A DNA stretch of 64,000 nt. Source: Breoghania sp. (lineage in GTDB: Bacteria > Pseudomonadota > Alphaproteobacteria > Rhizobiales > Stappiaceae). The notes beneath the pieces are model-generated. The model made no database searches. It saw only the letters and a program-made list of their open reading frames with translations, and was not told the DNA's origin. Of the stretch, positions 16,684-25,633 are shown one piece after another. The translations under genes and the position numbers were made by a program. The first letter of the stretch is position 1; the number at the start of each line of letters is the position of its first letter. The stretch covers positions 1,736,001 to 1,800,000 of the forward strand of contig NZ_OY771475.1 in the NCBI RefSeq assembly GCF_963674635.1. The letters run 5' to 3'.

Positions 16684-18261
16684 ATGACAAATCCCGTCTC
16701 CCGCAGGCGTACCTTCGCCATCATCTCGCACCCGGACGCCGGTAAAACGACGCTCACCGAAAAGCTGCTGCTGTTCGGCGGCGCGATCCAGCTTGCAGGC
16801 GAAGTGAAGGCCAAGCGCAACCGCCGCGCCACCCGGTCCGACTGGATGAACATCGAGGCGGAACGCGGCATTTCGGTCATGACCTCGGTCATGACGTTCG
16901 AATATGCCGATTGCGTCTTCAATCTTCTCGATACGCCGGGCCACGAGGACTTCTCCGAAGACACCTACCGCACACTGTCGGCCGTCGACAGCGCGATCAT
17001 GGTGATCGACGCGGCGAAGGGTATCGAAGCGCGCACACTGAAGCTGTTCGAGGTGTGCCGCCTGCGCGACATTCCGATCGTAACCTTCATCAACAAGCTC
17101 GACCGTGAGAGCCAGGATCCCTTCGCCCTCCTCGACGAGATCGAGCAGACGCTGGCGCTGGACCTTGCGCCCGTGACATGGCCCATCGGCCGGGGCCGCT
17201 CGTTTGCAGGCACCTATGATCTTCGCGCCAACACCATCCGCGAGCTTGACGAGCAGGTGGACGGCCTTCCCGTTTCCGGTGCGGATGACGCGAAGGTGGC
17301 CGCCCTTCTGCCGGACGGCGACCGCGAGCAGATGCTTGAGGAACTGGAGCTGGCGCAGGTCGGCTGCAAGCCTTTCGACCTCCAGTCCTTCCGCGAGGGG
17401 CACCTTTCGCCGGTGCTTTGGGGATCTGCGCTGCGCAATTTCGGCGTGCGCGATCTGATCAACCTTCTGGCGGAAATCGCGCCGACGCCGCGCGGACAGC
17501 CTTCCGATGCCCGTTTCATCGAGCCGGAAGAGCCGAAGATGACCGGCTTCGTCTTCAAGATCCAGGCGAACATGGACCCCAACCACCGCGACCGCATCGC
17601 CTTCATGCGCGTGGTATCGGGCAAGCTCACGCGCGGCATGAAAGCGCGGCTTTCGCGTACGGGCAAGACAATTAGTCTGCATACGCCGCAGTTCTTCTTC
17701 GCGCAGGACCGCTCGCTGGCGGAAGAGGCGTTTGCGGGCGACGTGGTGGGCATTCCCAACCATGGCACGCTCAGGATCGGTGACACGCTGACGGAGGGAG
17801 AAAATGTCGTCTTCCGAGGTGTGCCGAGCTTTGCGCCGGAAATCCTGCGTCGCGTTTCCTTGAAGGACGCGATGAAGGCCAAGAAGATGAAGGAAGCGCT
17901 GCAGCAGCTGGCCGAAGAAGGCGTGGTGCAGGTCTTCACTCCGCATGACGGGTCACCGGCACTTGTCGGCGTGGTTGGCGCGCTGCAGCTCGACGTTCTG
18001 GTTGAGCGGATGAAGACGGAATACGGCCTGCCCATCGCGTTCGAGCCTGCGCGCTTTGAGGCCTGCCGCTGGGTGGCCTCCGACGATCAGGCAGCACTCG
18101 ACAAGTTCATGAACAAGAACCGCTCCGCCATGGCCGCCGATCTCGACGGCTCGCCGGTCTTTATGGCAACGAGCGGCTTCATGCTCAATTACGAGAAGGA
18201 CCGGAACCCGGACATCCGGTTCACCGACGTCAAGGACTACCAGAAGGACATGGTGGCCTGA
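16684..18261 (+). CDS. prfC: Peptide chain release factor 3
   Basis: A 525-residue translational GTPase that releases RF1/RF2 from the ribosome after termination. G1 is SHPDAGKTT (15-23), G2 RGISV (61-65), G3 DTPGHED (83-89) and G4 NKLD (137-140). The C-terminal domains II and III are complete, so the gene is intact. The last 163 bp are repeated at 20464-20626 with two mismatches, flanking the acyltransferase gene, so the 3' end seen here may have been contributed by an incoming molecule. The stop is TGA here and TAG in the downstream copy. Confidence 0.95.
   Translation: MTNPVSRRRTFAIISHPDAGKTTLTEKLLLFGGAIQLAGEVKAKRNRRATRSDWMNIEAERGISVMTSVMTFEYADCVFNLLDTPGHEDFSEDTYRTLSAVDSAIMVIDAAKGIEARTLKLFEVCRLRDIPIVTFINKLDRESQDPFALLDEIEQTLALDLAPVTWPIGRGRSFAGTYDLRANTIRELDEQVDGLPVSGADDAKVAALLPDGDREQMLEELELAQVGCKPFDLQSFREGHLSPVLWGSALRNFGVRDLINLLAEIAPTPRGQPSDARFIEPEEPKMTGFVFKIQANMDPNHRDRIAFMRVVSGKLTRGMKARLSRTGKTISLHTPQFFFAQDRSLAEEAFAGDVVGIPNHGTLRIGDTLTEGENVVFRGVPSFAPEILRRVSLKDAMKAKKMKEALQQLAEEGVVQVFTPHDGSPALVGVVGALQLDVLVERMKTEYGLPIAFEPARFEACRWVASDDQAALDKFMNKNRSAMAADLDGSPVFMATSGFMLNYEKDRNPDIRFTDVKDYQKDMVA
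18097..18259 (+). repeat. Direct repeat, copy 1 (3' end of intact prfC)
   Basis: These 163 bp match 20464-20626 in the same orientation with two differences by my reading. The two copies enclose the acyltransferase gene, as expected when a molecule carrying a prfC tail integrates by a single crossover or at a gene-end attachment site. Confidence 0.9.
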
Positions 18262-18270
18262 GGGGAATGA

Positions 18271-20250
18271 CTATCGTGCTTCGCGCAGATCCCCTTGAGG
18301 ACTGGCGAGAATTCCAAGGCCGCCAATTGCATCCGCAATAATGTCGGCAGCCCGTTGAGAGCCTCCCGCGGTAAGATGCGCAACATCCCACGCGAGAGGC
18401 TCGAACTGCCCTTCATGCAACGGATCGGACACGATCGCGGTGCATTCTTTTCCCGAACATAGCTGATCGAGCAGGCTGACGAAGATCGCGCCGTCTCCGG
18501 CCTCTTCCACCTGCTCGCGCAGTTTGCGGTCAATCTCCTGCAGAGCTGGCAAGGTCAGTATCTCCAGCCGTTGCGCTTTGCGTAGCGAGATCTTGTATCT
18601 CAACATCTGCATGGGCAGATCCGGCAGCCAGTGCGGCACGGACCCGACGACGACAATGCGCATGTCCGGGTTGATGCCCTTCAACGTCCTGACCGTTTCA
18701 AGCATTGCCTCCGTTTGGAACACGCCTTTTTCATCGACGTCTCGCCAATTGCCCATCAAAAAGATGGTCCGCGGCGGATTGCGGCGTATCCATTTCATCA
18801 CCGCGTCATTGAACGACCTGCAATAGGGGTTTCTGGGAATATCTACGCCAGGCAAAGGTGGGCAGGCACTCATCGTGAACTGGCCGAGATCCGGGACCAG
18901 ATTCTGCAATCCCCAATAGAGCGCAGCTGCATGAGAATCCCCCCACAACAATGTGGCGGATGTGCCGTCCGACGCAATAAGTGGTGCACAGTTTGGCGCC
19001 AACCGACCGAAAGCATCGCTTTCTTTGCGTCCAACAAAGCACTCGCCGGAACGATAGAACTTTCCGCGCGGATAGTTCTTGTATTCAACTATCTTCTGTT
19101 GAGCCGGTGACAACCGCGATGGATAGCCGTCGTGAAAGCGGATGAACCCGCTGCCTATGGCGAAGACAGTGACCGACGCTATGGCCCCGCCGACAACAAA
19201 GCCGATATGGATACGCCCACGTTCGCGGAAAGGATTTTCCACGAACCGAACCGTCAGATAGGCAAGCCCCAATGAAGCAGCAGAAAGAGCAAGCATCGCA
19301 CCGGGCCCTGCCTCTTCCGGGAACCGGTAGCGCATGAAGGCAAAAAGCGGCTGGTGCCAGAGATAGGCGCTGTAGCTGATGCGGCCGATCAGAACCGGGA
19401 TCCGGCTGGACAAAATGGAAAATGCGATGGTGCCCGGCCCTGTACAGAAAAGAACAAGCGCCGCCCCCACAGTAGGCAAAAGGGCATAGATGCTGGGAAA
19501 CGGCGTATTCTCTCCATAGAGAAAAACCGCCGCGACGATCATCAAGAGGCCAATCAGCGCCGCGGGCCCATTTGTGCCCTCACCGCCCCGCCGGTGAATC
19601 AGAATGGCCGTGAAGACACCGATCAGGAGTTCCCATACGCGCGTGAAGGGCAGAAAGAACCCCGCTGTGGGATCGATAACGGTCAAAGCCTGCGCCAAGG
19701 CGAGGCTTGCGAGTGCGATGACGGTCAGCAAGACGAGCGCAACGCGCCGCGAACGCTGCCAGAACAGAAGCATGAAGAGCGGGAAGACGATGTAGTACTG
19801 CTCTTCGACCGCCAGGCTCCACGTGTGCAGAAGTGGCTTCAATTCACCGATGGAATCGAAATAGCCGCTCTTCTTCAGGAAGAAAAAGTTCGAGGTAAAG
19901 GTGGTAACGGCAACCGTGCTCTTGCCGTATTCCTCCAAATCCGGCGGCACAAGCCAGGCCCAGGCGAAGGGCACGGTCACGAGCAAGACAAGAGTGAGCG
20001 CGGGCAGGATACGCCGGGCACGGCGGATATAGAAATCAACAAGCGAGAAGCGGCCCGCCTCCAGATCGCGGATTATGATCCCGGCGATCAGAAATCCGCT
20101 GATGACGAAGAACACGTCGACACCGACAAACCCGCCGCCAAAGAGGTCAAAGCCCGCGTGAAGAAGGATTACCGGGAGGACTGCAAGGCTGCGCAGTCCA
20201 TCGATTTCAATGCGATAAGCCCGGGCAAGCCCGCTGGATCCAGACGACAA
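18271..20250 (-). CDS. OafA/YrhL-type acyltransferase with C-terminal SGNH domain
   Basis: A 659-residue inner-membrane O-acyltransferase, probably modifying a surface polysaccharide such as LPS or exopolysaccharide. The acyltransferase-3 domain (about 10-375) starts YRIEIDGLRSLAV, carries His31 in LLHAG, and has about ten helices. A periplasmic SGNH domain follows, with block I LWGDSH (S439) and block V DVAHL (D622, H625). The only start is TTG at 20250, because an in-frame TAA lies seven bases upstream; it gives the usual 12-residue lead before the family motif. The gene is inserted between prfC and a prfC remnant and runs against prfC. It is probably an acquired surface-modification gene. 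Confidence 0.9.
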   Translation of the reverse strand: MSSGSSGLARAYRIEIDGLRSLAVLPVILLHAGFDLFGGGFVGVDVFFVISGFLIAGIIIRDLEAGRFSLVDFYIRRARRILPALTLVLLVTVPFAWAWLVPPDLEEYGKSTVAVTTFTSNFFFLKKSGYFDSIGELKPLLHTWSLAVEEQYYIVFPLFMLLFWQRSRRVALVLLTVIALASLALAQALTVIDPTAGFFLPFTRVWELLIGVFTAILIHRRGGEGTNGPAALIGLLMIVAAVFLYGENTPFPSIYALLPTVGAALVLFCTGPGTIAFSILSSRIPVLIGRISYSAYLWHQPLFAFMRYRFPEEAGPGAMLALSAASLGLAYLTVRFVENPFRERGRIHIGFVVGGAIASVTVFAIGSGFIRFHDGYPSRLSPAQQKIVEYKNYPRGKFYRSGECFVGRKESDAFGRLAPNCAPLIASDGTSATLLWGDSHAAALYWGLQNLVPDLGQFTMSACPPLPGVDIPRNPYCRSFNDAVMKWIRRNPPRTIFLMGNWRDVDEKGVFQTEAMLETVRTLKGINPDMRIVVVGSVPHWLPDLPMQMLRYKISLRKAQRLEILTLPALQEIDRKLREQVEEAGDGAIFVSLLDQLCSGKECTAIVSDPLHEGQFEPLAWDVAHLTAGGSQRAADIIADAIGGLGILASPQGDLREAR

Positions 20251-20409
20251 AGACGATTACCCTTCCAGAGAAAGCATCCGTTTCGCCTTCTCTTGCCCCA
20301 CTGAGTCGAACACCGGCCTGCTATTAGCATGTATCCAGGTTCTATGTATTGCATTGCCCATCGCCAAGGAGCCTGCTGTTGCGGCCCCCCCATGGGGAAG
20401 CAATCGTCC

Positions 20410-20628
20410 GGGCACACGTGTTTCGAGGCGTGTCGCTGAGTGGTTGCGGATGATGCGGCAACGCTCGACAAGTTCATGAACAAGAACCGCTCCGCCATGG
20501 CCGCCGATCTCGACGGCTCGCCGGTCTTCATGGTAACGAGCGGCTTCATGCTCAATTACGAGAAGGACCGGAACCCGGACATCCGGTTCACCGACGTCAA
20601 GGACTACCAGAAGGACATGGTGGCCTAG
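20410..20628 (+). pseudogene. Duplicated prfC 3'-end remnant
   Basis: The last 163 bp before the stop (20464-20626) are nearly identical to the 3' end of prfC. The 54 bp before that (20410-20463) still align codon by codon but at only about 65% identity, often with silent third-base changes (for example F-E-A-C-R is kept at 20422-20436), and one Trp codon has become TGA at 20437. So the 5' part looks like another lineage's prfC and the 3' part like the resident one. It ends TAG rather than TGA. It should not make a protein; a GTG at 20440 opens the remaining frame but has no evident ribosome site. Confidence 0.85.
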
Positions 20629-20738
20629 AGCATTTGGAGCACACGACAAGCCACTTCAGACGGTGGTGGGCTCAGGATTGAGCTTGCCGCAAACGGAGGT
20701 GGGGTCGGGACGAGGCGAACATACGGATTATCGGTTTT

Positions 20739-21569
20739 TTGTTTGCGTTCCTCGTCCTGACAGCACTCACCCAGATCGGCGGCCTGGTGCTAGTCGTGAC
20801 GCTGCTTGCGATGCGGTTGCCGAGATTGCGTCGCGCATCCACCGTCTGGCGGGCGATGATCGCCAGCACCGTCTTCATCGCTTTGTACGGGGCCTTGACC
20901 GCATTTGTCGTCCCGCCCCTCGCAGCACGAGGCGGGCGTGTTGCCCTTCCCTGCCTCGCCAAGGGTGACCGCGACTATACCGCGGCTACCCCGCTGTTCT
21001 GCCTGCTCAATCGCAACTATGTCGTACCGCGGATGGCAGACCTGCTCGATGCGCTCTCGCGAGACGTAGCAACCGCCTATCCCGGCACGACGACACTGTT
21101 CCTGGATGCAAACCTGCCCTTTTGGGACGGTTTTCCGCTTCTCCCCCATCTGTCGCACAAGGATGGGCGGAAGCTCGATCTGGCCTTCTATTACCGAAGC
21201 CCGGACGGTGATTATCTGCCCGGAGCGACAAAATCGCCGCTCGGATACTGGGGCTTCGAACACCCGACGCCGGGCGCGCCGATATCGTGCCCGGAAAGCA
21301 GGCTGCTGAGCCTTCGTTGGGACATGGACTGGCTACAACCGTTGTGGCCGGACCTGCGTCTCGATGAAGCGCGGACGCGTCATGCCCTCGTCTGGCTCTT
21401 CGACAATGCCGATGACTATGGGTTACAGAGGGTCTTCGTCGAACCGCATCTGGCGCATCGATTGAACGTGCAATCGCCGGACCTTGGCTTCCAGGGATGT
21501 CGGGCCGCGCGCCACGACGATCATATCCATATCCAGATTGCTGACCCAGCTTTGCCCTCTCCGCGCTGA
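20739..21569 (+). CDS. Membrane-anchored LAS-type zinc metallopeptidase-like protein (MepA/M15-like)
   Basis: A 276-residue protein with two N-terminal hydrophobic segments (about 2-24 and 38-60), then a periplasmic domain. The pair SHKDGRKLDL (H140, D147) and DHIHIQ (H262, H264) matches the H-x6-D ... H-x-H zinc site of LAS enzymes such as MepA and D-Ala-D-Ala peptidases, so a murein-peptide hydrolase role is possible. No ATG or GTG start exists: the frame is open from 20682, and I list the TTG at 20739. An ATT or ATA start near 20721-20727, after GAGG at 20712, is an alternative. It lies just past the prfC remnant, so it may belong to the inserted segment or to the original chromosome. Confidence 0.55.
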   Translation: MFAFLVLTALTQIGGLVLVVTLLAMRLPRLRRASTVWRAMIASTVFIALYGALTAFVVPPLAARGGRVALPCLAKGDRDYTAATPLFCLLNRNYVVPRMADLLDALSRDVATAYPGTTTLFLDANLPFWDGFPLLPHLSHKDGRKLDLAFYYRSPDGDYLPGATKSPLGYWGFEHPTPGAPISCPESRLLSLRWDMDWLQPLWPDLRLDEARTRHALVWLFDNADDYGLQRVFVEPHLAHRLNVQSPDLGFQGCRAARHDDHIHIQIADPALPSPR

Positions 21570-21702
21570 CCGTTCCCTCTCACTTGGGAAACACATCTTT
21601 TCCCAAGCATGCTTTTGAGCCGAACCCGCATCCCTGCTATTGAAGGCGACAAATGTACGGAGCATGCCCGTGCCCCGGAACTGAAAAGGACAGGAAAGCA
21701 CA

Positions 21703-23868
21703 ATGACGGCGACGCGCGTTGAGATATCCGGCCTGAAGGTTGCCAAGGAACTCTATGACTTCATCGAATCGGAAGCCCTGCCCGGCACCGATGTCGCCTC
21801 GGCGCAGTTCTGGGATGGCCTTGGGGCGCTCATCAATGAGCTCGGCCCGAAAAACCGCGCGTTGCTGGAACGCCGCGAGGAGCTTCAGGGGCAGATCGAC
21901 GAGTGGCACAAGACGCGCCGCGGGCGTCCGATGGACTTCCAGGAATACAAGAAGTTCCTCGCCGAGATCGGCTACCTGTTGCCGGAAGTGCCGGATTTCA
22001 CGATCGACACCAGCAAGGTCGATGAGGAATTCACCACCATCGCGGGCCCGCAGCTTGTCGTGCCCATCACCAATGCCCGCTATGCCCTGAATGCCGCCAA
22101 TGCCCGCTGGGGGTCGCTTTATGACGCGCTTTACGGCACCGATGCGATGGGCGATCTGCCGAGCGGACAGGGCTATGACGCCGCGCGCGGCCAACGGGTC
22201 ATAGCATGGGCCAAGGCCTTCCTTGACGAAGCAGCGCCGCTTTCGGAAGGCTCCCATGCCGACGTCACCGGCTATGCGATCACAAAAGGCAATCTCGTTG
22301 CAACCCTTGAGGATGGCTCCACCACCGGGCTGAAGACCGAGGAGGCGTTTGCAGGCTATCGCGGGGCCGCGGATGCGCCGGAAGCGGTGCTTCTGGTCAA
22401 CAATGCGCTGCATATCGAACTGGTCATCGACCGGTCCAACCCGATTGGCGAGACCGACAAGGCCGGTGTCGCAGACATGATCATGGAAGCGGCCGTTTCC
22501 ACAATCATGGATTTTGAGGATTCGGTCGCCGCCGTCGATGCGGAAGACAAGGTTCAGGCCTACCGCAACTGGCTCGGCCTGATGAAGGGCGATCTGGCGG
22601 AAGAGGTTTCCAAGGGCGGCAAGACTTTCACCCGGAAGCTGAACGCGGACCGTACCTATACCGCACCCGATGGCGAGGGAACGGTGACGCTTCATGGCCG
22701 TTCGCTGATGCTGAGCCGCAATGTCGGCCACCTGATGACCAATCCCGCCATTCTGGACCAGAACGATGCGGAAGCCTTTGAGGGTCTGATGGACGCCGCG
22801 ATCAGCACACTGATCGCCATGCACGACCTTAAAGGAGAGGGCCCGGGCAATTCGCGCGCCGGTTCCATCTATCTGGTCAAGCCGAAGATGCACGGCCCCG
22901 ATGAGGTTGCCTTTGCCGACGAGACGCTGACCCGCGTGGAAGAGTTCCTTGGCCTTGAGCAGAACACGGTCAAGGTCGGCATCATGGACGAAGAACGCCG
23001 CACGACGGTGAACCTCAAGGGCTGCATCAATGCCGCCAGGTCCCGTGTCGCCTTCATCAATACCGGCTTCCTCGACCGCACGGGCGACGAGATCCACACC
23101 TCCATGGAAGCGGGCCCGATGGTGCGCAAGGGCGACATGAAGGCCCTGCCCTGGATCAAGGCCTATGAGGACTGGAACGTCGATATCGGCATTGCCTGTG
23201 GGCTGCGCGGCCGGGCCCAGATCGGCAAGGGCATGTGGGCCATGCCGGATCTCATGAACGCCATGCTGGAGCAGAAGATCGGTCATCCGCAAGCGGGCGC
23301 GAATTGCGCCTGGGTTCCCTCGCCGACCGCGGCCACCCTGCACGCCACCCACTATCACAAGGTGGATGTGAAGGCTCGGCAGGCGGAGATCGCGAGCCGC
23401 AGCCGCGCCTCGCTCGATGATATCCTGACCATTCCGGTGGCCGAACGCCCGACCTGGTCGCATGACGACCTGAAGGCCGAGGTAGAGAACAACGCGCAGG
23501 GCATTCTGGGCTACGTCGTGCGCTGGGTCGACCAGGGCGTCGGTTGTTCCAAGGTTCCCGACATCAATGATGTCGGCCTGATGGAAGACCGCGCGACCTG
23601 CCGCATTTCCTCCCAGCACATCGCCAACTGGCTGCATCATGGTGTCGTCACCGAAAGCGAGGTGATGGATACGATGAAGCGCATGGCGGAAGTTGTGGAC
23701 CGTCAGAATGCGGGCGATCCAGCCTATGTGCCGATGGCGCCGGGCTTTGACGGCATCGCCTTCAAGGCAGCCTGCGATCTGGTCTTCAAGGGCCGCGAGC
23801 AGCCTTCCGGCTATACCGAGCCCGTGCTTCATGCGCGCAGGCTGGAGCTGAAGGCGCAACGCGGCTGA
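21703..23868 (+). CDS. glcB: Malate synthase G
   Basis: A 721-residue monomeric malate synthase G, which condenses glyoxylate with acetyl-CoA to malate in glyoxylate and glycolate use. Length matches the G isoform (about 720, against about 530 for isoform A). The metal and substrate segment EDSVAAVDAEDK, the block GRSLMLSRNVGHLM and the C-terminal SSQHIANWLHHG are characteristic. AGGA at a suitable distance supports the ATG. Isocitrate lyase and glycolate oxidase are not in the window. A strong terminator follows at 23921. Confidence 0.97.
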   Translation: MTATRVEISGLKVAKELYDFIESEALPGTDVASAQFWDGLGALINELGPKNRALLERREELQGQIDEWHKTRRGRPMDFQEYKKFLAEIGYLLPEVPDFTIDTSKVDEEFTTIAGPQLVVPITNARYALNAANARWGSLYDALYGTDAMGDLPSGQGYDAARGQRVIAWAKAFLDEAAPLSEGSHADVTGYAITKGNLVATLEDGSTTGLKTEEAFAGYRGAADAPEAVLLVNNALHIELVIDRSNPIGETDKAGVADMIMEAAVSTIMDFEDSVAAVDAEDKVQAYRNWLGLMKGDLAEEVSKGGKTFTRKLNADRTYTAPDGEGTVTLHGRSLMLSRNVGHLMTNPAILDQNDAEAFEGLMDAAISTLIAMHDLKGEGPGNSRAGSIYLVKPKMHGPDEVAFADETLTRVEEFLGLEQNTVKVGIMDEERRTTVNLKGCINAARSRVAFINTGFLDRTGDEIHTSMEAGPMVRKGDMKALPWIKAYEDWNVDIGIACGLRGRAQIGKGMWAMPDLMNAMLEQKIGHPQAGANCAWVPSPTAATLHATHYHKVDVKARQAEIASRSRASLDDILTIPVAERPTWSHDDLKAEVENNAQGILGYVVRWVDQGVGCSKVPDINDVGLMEDRATCRISSQHIANWLHHGVVTESEVMDTMKRMAEVVDRQNAGDPAYVPMAPGFDGIAFKAACDLVFKGREQPSGYTEPVLHARRLELKAQRG

Positions 23869-23920
23869 GGCTGGCTGGCGAGACCATGTGACGGGGCGCC
23901 ATTCGCTCCCCTCAAATGAC

Positions 23921-23949
23921 AAGGCCGGGGCGTCCGCTCCGGCCTTTTT
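23921..23949 (+). terminator. Rho-independent terminator after glcB
   Basis: AAGGCCGG (23921-23928) pairs perfectly with CCGGCCTT (23939-23946), followed by TTT. The stem is GC-rich with a 10-base loop. Confidence 0.85.
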
Positions 23950-24060
23950 CCATTCGATGCCCCAAATGCACTGACAGATTTGACTAAACGCAACAGTGTC
24001 GTACCGTGCGTGCGCTCAAATGGGCATACGCCCAAGGCGAGATTCACAAGGAGCAGATAA

Positions 24061-24414
24061 ATGGGAACCACCCCGTATCCCGATCTCACGGCAGCCATCT
24101 CCAAGCAGGTCAAGGTCCTTTCCAAGGAAATCCCGGAAACGATGGCCGGCTTCCGCAAGATGGTCGATGGCGCAGAAGCAGCCGGCGCCCTGGACGAGAA
24201 GACCAAGGAGCTGATCGCGATGGGCATTGCCATCGCGCTGCGTTGCGACGGCTGTATCGGCTTCCACAGCCGCAATCTGGTGAAGCTCGGCGCAACGCGG
24301 CAGGAATATGAGGAGATGCTGGGGATTGCCATCTATATGGGCGGTGGGCCATCGCTGATGTATTCCGCGCAGGCCATGGACGCGTGGGAACAGTTCGGCG
24401 GCGCCAAGGAATAG
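24061..24414 (+). CDS. Carboxymuconolactone decarboxylase / AhpD-family protein
   Basis: A 117-residue all-helical protein with the AhpD-like redox motif RCDGCIGFH: C62, C65 and H69 are the cysteines and proton-relay histidine. Such proteins act as peroxidase partners or small thiol oxidoreductases; true gamma-carboxymuconolactone decarboxylases lack the CxxC. AAGGAG at 24048-24053 precedes the ATG. It has its own 192-bp upstream region after the glcB terminator and converges on a LysR gene. Its physiological partner is not visible. Confidence 0.85.
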   Translation: MGTTPYPDLTAAISKQVKVLSKEIPETMAGFRKMVDGAEAAGALDEKTKELIAMGIAIALRCDGCIGFHSRNLVKLGATRQEYEEMLGIAIYMGGGPSLMYSAQAMDAWEQFGGAKE

Positions 24415-24528
24415 CAGAAGCTGCGCCCCCCCTTCGCGCCTCCTCCCATGCGCGTGAAGCCCGGAGAGCATGCCAGCCGAGACGAGAGGATCCGGGCGGT
24501 GGTTCCGCCCGGTTCGCAATCCCGTCGG

Positions 24529-25407
24529 TCAGGCAAAGATCCCCTTCTCCCGATCCACCAGATCCGTAATGAAATCCGCGACGACGCGAATGCGGCGCTG
24601 GTCGCGCAGCGTCTCGTGATAGACGAGCCAATAGGCGCGGTTGATGGTCTTATCAGGCAGAACCGGCATAAGCGCGGGATCGCGCCGTGCGATGAAGCTG
24701 TGCAGGATGCCGATGCCCGCCCCCGCCCGCACCGCCTCGGTCTGGCCCAAGGTTGAAGCGATCTCGAACCGGGCCTGCCAATCCTTGGCAACCTCGCTTG
24801 CGTAGGCAAGAGCGGGCGAGAAGACGAGATCCTCCACATACCCCACGAGCTGGTGCTCTTTCAGATCCGCAGGACCAGCAGGGGTGCCGTGGCTTTCCAG
24901 ATAGCGCGCGTGGGCGAAAAGACCGAGCGTGTAGTCCACCAGTTTGCGGGCAACGAGGCGTCCGTGCTCGGGGCGCTCCACCGCCACCGCGATATCGGCC
25001 TCTCGCCGCGACAGCGAAATGGAACGTGGACCCGGTACCAGTTGCACCGTAAGGCCGGGATGCCGAGCCGTCAGTTCGCCCAGACGCGGGGCCAGAAAGG
25101 CAACGCCGAAACCGTCGGGCGCGCCGATGCGCACCGTCCCAGACAGATCCATGTCGGCATCCGTGGCGGCGGTGGCCGCCAGCATTTCCGCCTCCATCGC
25201 CTCAGCGGACGTGAGGAACCGTTCGCCCGCGGGCGTCAGGTGGCAGCCATTGGTACGCCGGTCCATCAACTTGACCTTAAGCGCCGCTTCCAGTGCGCTC
25301 ACGCGGCGCGCCACCGTGGCGTGGTTCAAGCCCAACCTGCGGCCCGCCGCCAGCAATTGCCCTGCGCGTGCCACCGCCAGAAAGATGCGGACATCGTCCC
25401 AGTTCAT
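24529..25407 (-). CDS. LysR-family transcriptional regulator, divergent from mmsA
   Basis: A 292-residue LysR protein. Residues 1-60 form the winged helix-turn-helix (MNWDDVRIFLAVARAG, then NHATVARRVSALE), and the effector-binding domain covers about 90-290. MNWDDxRxFLAVAR is the typical start for this subgroup, so I took the ATG at 25407; upstream ATGs at 25425 and 25443 are less likely. It is divergent from mmsA with a 226-bp gap that holds two TTTTGCAC direct repeats. The layout suggests it controls the valine/propanoate dehydrogenase gene, but binding is not shown. Confidence 0.88.
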   Translation of the reverse strand: MNWDDVRIFLAVARAGQLLAAGRRLGLNHATVARRVSALEAALKVKLMDRRTNGCHLTPAGERFLTSAEAMEAEMLAATAATDADMDLSGTVRIGAPDGFGVAFLAPRLGELTARHPGLTVQLVPGPRSISLSRREADIAVAVERPEHGRLVARKLVDYTLGLFAHARYLESHGTPAGPADLKEHQLVGYVEDLVFSPALAYASEVAKDWQARFEIASTLGQTEAVRAGAGIGILHSFIARRDPALMPVLPDKTINRAYWLVYHETLRDQRRIRVVADFITDLVDREKGIFA

Positions 25408-25633
25408 TCCGTGCCCCGTTTTCATTCGCCAAAACCGCGCCACGCGGCATCTACATCTTTTTGCACCGCGGTATCGCTATTTGCGGATTTTGCACTTCAA
25501 TCTACGCACAACAGCTCCGCTCGGTCGAGCGTTGCGTTTCGTGGCTCTTGATGCAGACTGTGCGTCAGCGTGCGGTGACAATTCCGCCGAGGTTCCAGAT
25601 GACGACGAACACAACAATCCGGGAGGTTTCTCG

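Noticed and set aside
20257..20649. A 130-codon minus-strand frame over the prfC remnant
   Set aside because: It is the complement of prfC coding sequence in its middle part, shows no family motif, and would take over the acyltransferase promoter region.
21637..23922. A 761-codon open frame on the minus strand covering all of glcB
   Set aside because: It is antisense to a clearly conserved malate synthase, has low-complexity Arg/Gly/His-rich composition with no domain, and is explained by the GC-rich codon use of glcB.
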